Assembly: GCF_002939385.1 (NCBI RefSeq)
Contig: NZ_MULI01000021.1
Location: 1 to 64,000 of the forward strand
Origin: Streptomyces sp. MH60
GTDB taxonomy: Bacteria; Actinomycetota; Actinomycetes; Streptomycetales; Streptomycetaceae
Length of the DNA stretch: 64,000 bases
Reading direction: 5' to 3'
Shown here in pieces: positions 62,072 to 64,000 of this stretch (its first letter is position 1; each line of letters starts with the position of its first letter). The notes under the pieces are model-generated. The model was not told where the DNA came from. It searched no databases and saw nothing but the letters and a program-made list of their open reading frames with translations. The position numbers were made by a program, and so were the translations under genes.

Positions 62072-64000
62072 CTACGGGGTCACGCGCTCCAGCCGGACGA
62101 CGATGCCCTTCGAGGTGGGCTGGTTGCTGATGTCGGCGACGCTGTCCAGCGGGACCAGGACCTGGGTCTCCGGGTAGTACGCGGCGGCGGAACCGCGGGC
62201 GGTGGGGTACGGGACCACCTCGAAGCCCTCGGCGCGGCGCTCGGTGTCGTCGTGCCAGACGCCGACCACGTCGACGCGGTCTCCCGCGGTGAGGGACAGC
62301 GCGCTCAGGTCCTCCGGGTTGACCATGACCACCCGGCGGCTGCCGTGGATGCCCCGGTAGCGGTCGTTCAGGGTGTAGGGGATGGTGTTCCACTGGTCGT
62401 GGGAGCGCAGGGTCTGCAGCAGCAGGTGGCCCTCGGGCACGTCGGGCGTGCGCCAGGTGTTGCGGGTGAACATGGCCTTGCCGGTGGCGGTGCGGTAGAC
62501 GCCCTCGTTGACGGGGTTGGGCAGCCGGATGCCGCCGGGACGTGCCACGCGCCGGTCGAAGTCGTACAGGCCCGGCACGATCCGGGAGATCCGGTCGCGG
62601 ATCGTGCCGTAGTCGGCCTCGAAGTCCTCCCAGACCACGTTCCCGGGGCCGGTGCCGAGGGTGCGGCGGGCCAGCCGGCACAGGATGGCGACCTCGCTGA
62701 GCAGCAGGGGGGAGGCCGGCTTGAGCCGTCCCCGGGAGGTGTGCACCTCGCTCATCGAGTTCTCCACCGTGACGAACTGCTCGCCGCCCGCCTGGTGGTC
62801 GCGCTCGGTCCGGCCGAGGGTGGGCAGGATCAGCGCGGTGTCCCCGCACACGGTGTGGGACCCGTTGAGCTTGGTGGAGATGTGGGCGGTCAGGCGGCAG
62901 CTCCGCATGGCCTTCTCGGTGACCGCGCTGTCGGGGGCGGCCCGGACGAAGTTGCCCGCGACGCCGAGGAACACCTTGATCCGGCCCTCCCGCATCGCCT
63001 TGATCGAGTCGACCGAGTCGAGCCCGTGGGCGCGCGGCGGGTCGAAGCCGAACTCGTCGCGCAGGGCGTCCAGGAAGGAGTCCGGCATCTGCTCCCAGAT
63101 GCCCATCGTGCGGTCGCCCTGGACGTTGCTGTGGCCGCGCACCGGGCAGGCGCCGGCCCCGGCCCTGCCGAGGTTGCCGCGCAGCAGCAGGAAGTTGACG
63201 ATCTCCCGGATGGTGGGGACGCCGTGTTTGTGCTGGGTGATGCCCATCGCCCAGCAGACGATGACGCGTTCGCTGCGCAGGACCTCGTCGCGGACCCGCT
63301 CGATCTCCTCGCGGGTCAGGCCGGTGGTGGTGAGCACGTCGTCCCAGGAGGCCTGCCGGGCGTGCTCGGCGAACTCCTCGAAGCCGCTGGTGCTGTCGCG
63401 GATGAACGCGTGGTCGAGGACCGTGCCGGGCCGGGCGTCCTCGGCCTCGAGCAGCAGCCGGTTCAGCGCCTGGAACAGGGCGAGGTCGCCGCCGGGCCGG
63501 ATGTGCAGGAACCGGTCGGCGATCCGGACGCCCTGGCCGATCACCCCGCGTGCCTTCTGCGGGTTCTTGAACCGCAGCAGCCCCGCCTCCGGGAGGGGGT
63601 TGACCGCGACGATGCGGGCGCCGTTGCGCTTGGCCTGCTCCAGCGCGGACAGTTGCCGCGGGTGGTTGCTGCCGGGGTTCTGTCCCACCAGGAAGATCAG
63701 GTCGGCGTGGTGGAGGTCGTCGAGGCTGACCGTGCCCTTGCCGGTGCCGAGGGTCTCGTGCAGCGCGAAGCCGCTCGACTCGTGGCACATGTTGCTGCAG
63801 TCGGGCAGGTTGTTGGTGCCGTAGGCGCGGGCGAAGAGCTGCAGGACGAAGGCGGCTTCGTTGCTGACCCGGCCCGAGGTGTAGAAGACCGCCTCGTCGG
63901 GACTGTCGAGCGCCTTCAGTTCGCCGGCGAGCAGGTCGAGGGCGTCGCGCCAGCTGATCGGCTCGTAGTGGTCGCCGCCGGGCCGTTTGACCATGGGCTC
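62072..64000 (-). CDS. FdhF/YdeP-family molybdopterin oxidoreductase, 5' end outside the window
   Basis: At least 643 residues; the frame runs off the right edge, so about 100 N-terminal residues are missing (family length about 760). The visible part holds PDCSNMCHESSG, typical of the FdhF/YdeP group near the metal site, FLVGQNPGSNHPRQ, the molybdopterin-binding GRAGAGACPVRGHSNVQGDR, and a C-terminal dinucleotide-binding domain. These cytoplasmic enzymes resemble formate dehydrogenase alpha subunits but usually lack confirmed formate activity; YdeP is linked to acid resistance. Its stop lies 63 bp before the exporter start. A FdhD-like sulfur carrier gene might be expected beyond the edge. 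Confidence 0.9.
   Translation of the reverse strand, partial: EPMVKRPGGDHYEPISWRDALDLLAGELKALDSPDEAVFYTSGRVSNEAAFVLQLFARAYGTNNLPDCSNMCHESSGFALHETLGTGKGTVSLDDLHHADLIFLVGQNPGSNHPRQLSALEQAKRNGARIVAVNPLPEAGLLRFKNPQKARGVIGQGVRIADRFLHIRPGGDLALFQALNRLLLEAEDARPGTVLDHAFIRDSTSGFEEFAEHARQASWDDVLTTTGLTREEIERVRDEVLRSERVIVCWAMGITQHKHGVPTIREIVNFLLLRGNLGRAGAGACPVRGHSNVQGDRTMGIWEQMPDSFLDALRDEFGFDPPRAHGLDSVDSIKAMREGRIKVFLGVAGNFVRAAPDSAVTEKAMRSCRLTAHISTKLNGSHTVCGDTALILPTLGRTERDHQAGGEQFVTVENSMSEVHTSRGRLKPASPLLLSEVAILCRLARRTLGTGPGNVVWEDFEADYGTIRDRISRIVPGLYDFDRRVARPGGIRLPNPVNEGVYRTATGKAMFTRNTWRTPDVPEGHLLLQTLRSHDQWNTIPYTLNDRYRGIHGSRRVVMVNPEDLSALSLTAGDRVDVVGVWHDDTERRAEGFEVVPYPTARGSAAAYYPETQVLVPLDSVADISNQPTSKGIVVRLERVTP

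Overview
This window is chromosomal DNA of a high-G+C actinomycete, almost certainly a Streptomyces. Nearly every reading frame is open because G or C fills most third codon positions, GTG starts are common, genes are often coupled by 4-bp ATGA/GTGA overlaps, and Tat/Sec-exported glycosidases, LacI/ROK/IclR/TetR regulators and small Streptomyces-type proteins abound. I see no tRNA, rRNA, CRISPR array, prophage or insertion sequence. Both ends cut genes: a VWA protein on the left and a molybdopterin oxidoreductase on the right.

Layout. 1-3.5 kb: VWA protein, an XRE regulator/DUF574-type methyltransferase pair and a small hypothetical protein. 3.5-7.1 kb: beta-glucan and plant-polymer enzymes (GH43 divergent from GH64, then GH16). 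7.1-11.1 kb: a tiny membrane protein, a STAS protein, and a coupled secreted GH89 / glycerophosphodiester phosphodiesterase pair. 11.1-25.2 kb: a catabolic island of unassigned substrate, with an FAD/Fe-S oxidase, RidA, a glucarate-dehydratase-like enolase, a creatininase-family amidohydrolase, a ROK protein, a five-gene oligopeptide-type ABC transporter, an IclR regulator, a serine hydrolase and a NUDIX protein. 25.3-32.8 kb: a second GH64 behind twin LacI-type palindromes, then a GH1 beta-glucosidase, two permeases and a sugar-binding lipoprotein, with a divergent LacI regulator and a pair of operators. 32.9-36.2 kb: small regulatory and redox genes. 36.3-37.2 kb: a near-identical second copy of the phosphodiesterase gene. 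37.3-45.8 kb: a six-gene operon (ROK regulator, SsuABC-type transporter, sulfatase and its formylglycine-generating enzyme) divergent from a GH43-like secreted enzyme. 45.9-48.8 kb: a SpoIIE-type phosphatase coupled to a CBS-BON protein. 48.9-56.7 kb: two MMPL exporters, TetR, LysR and a dialkylglycine-decarboxylase-like aminotransferase. 57.1-62.0 kb: a MerR-PP2C fusion, an AlkZ-like protein, a VOC protein, a WYL regulator and an MFS exporter.

How it fits together. The largest theme is polysaccharide scavenging. GH64 and GH16 enzymes cut beta-1,3-glucan outside the cell; the binding protein and permeases would import oligosaccharides; GH1 would finish them inside. A second theme is desulfation, where the sulfatase and the enzyme that matures it share one transcript with an uptake system. 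A third is a possible attack on alpha-GlcNAc-decorated glycerol-phosphate polymers by the coupled GH89/phosphodiesterase pair. Substrates of the 11-25 kb island and of the sulfatase operon cannot be read from sequence alone.
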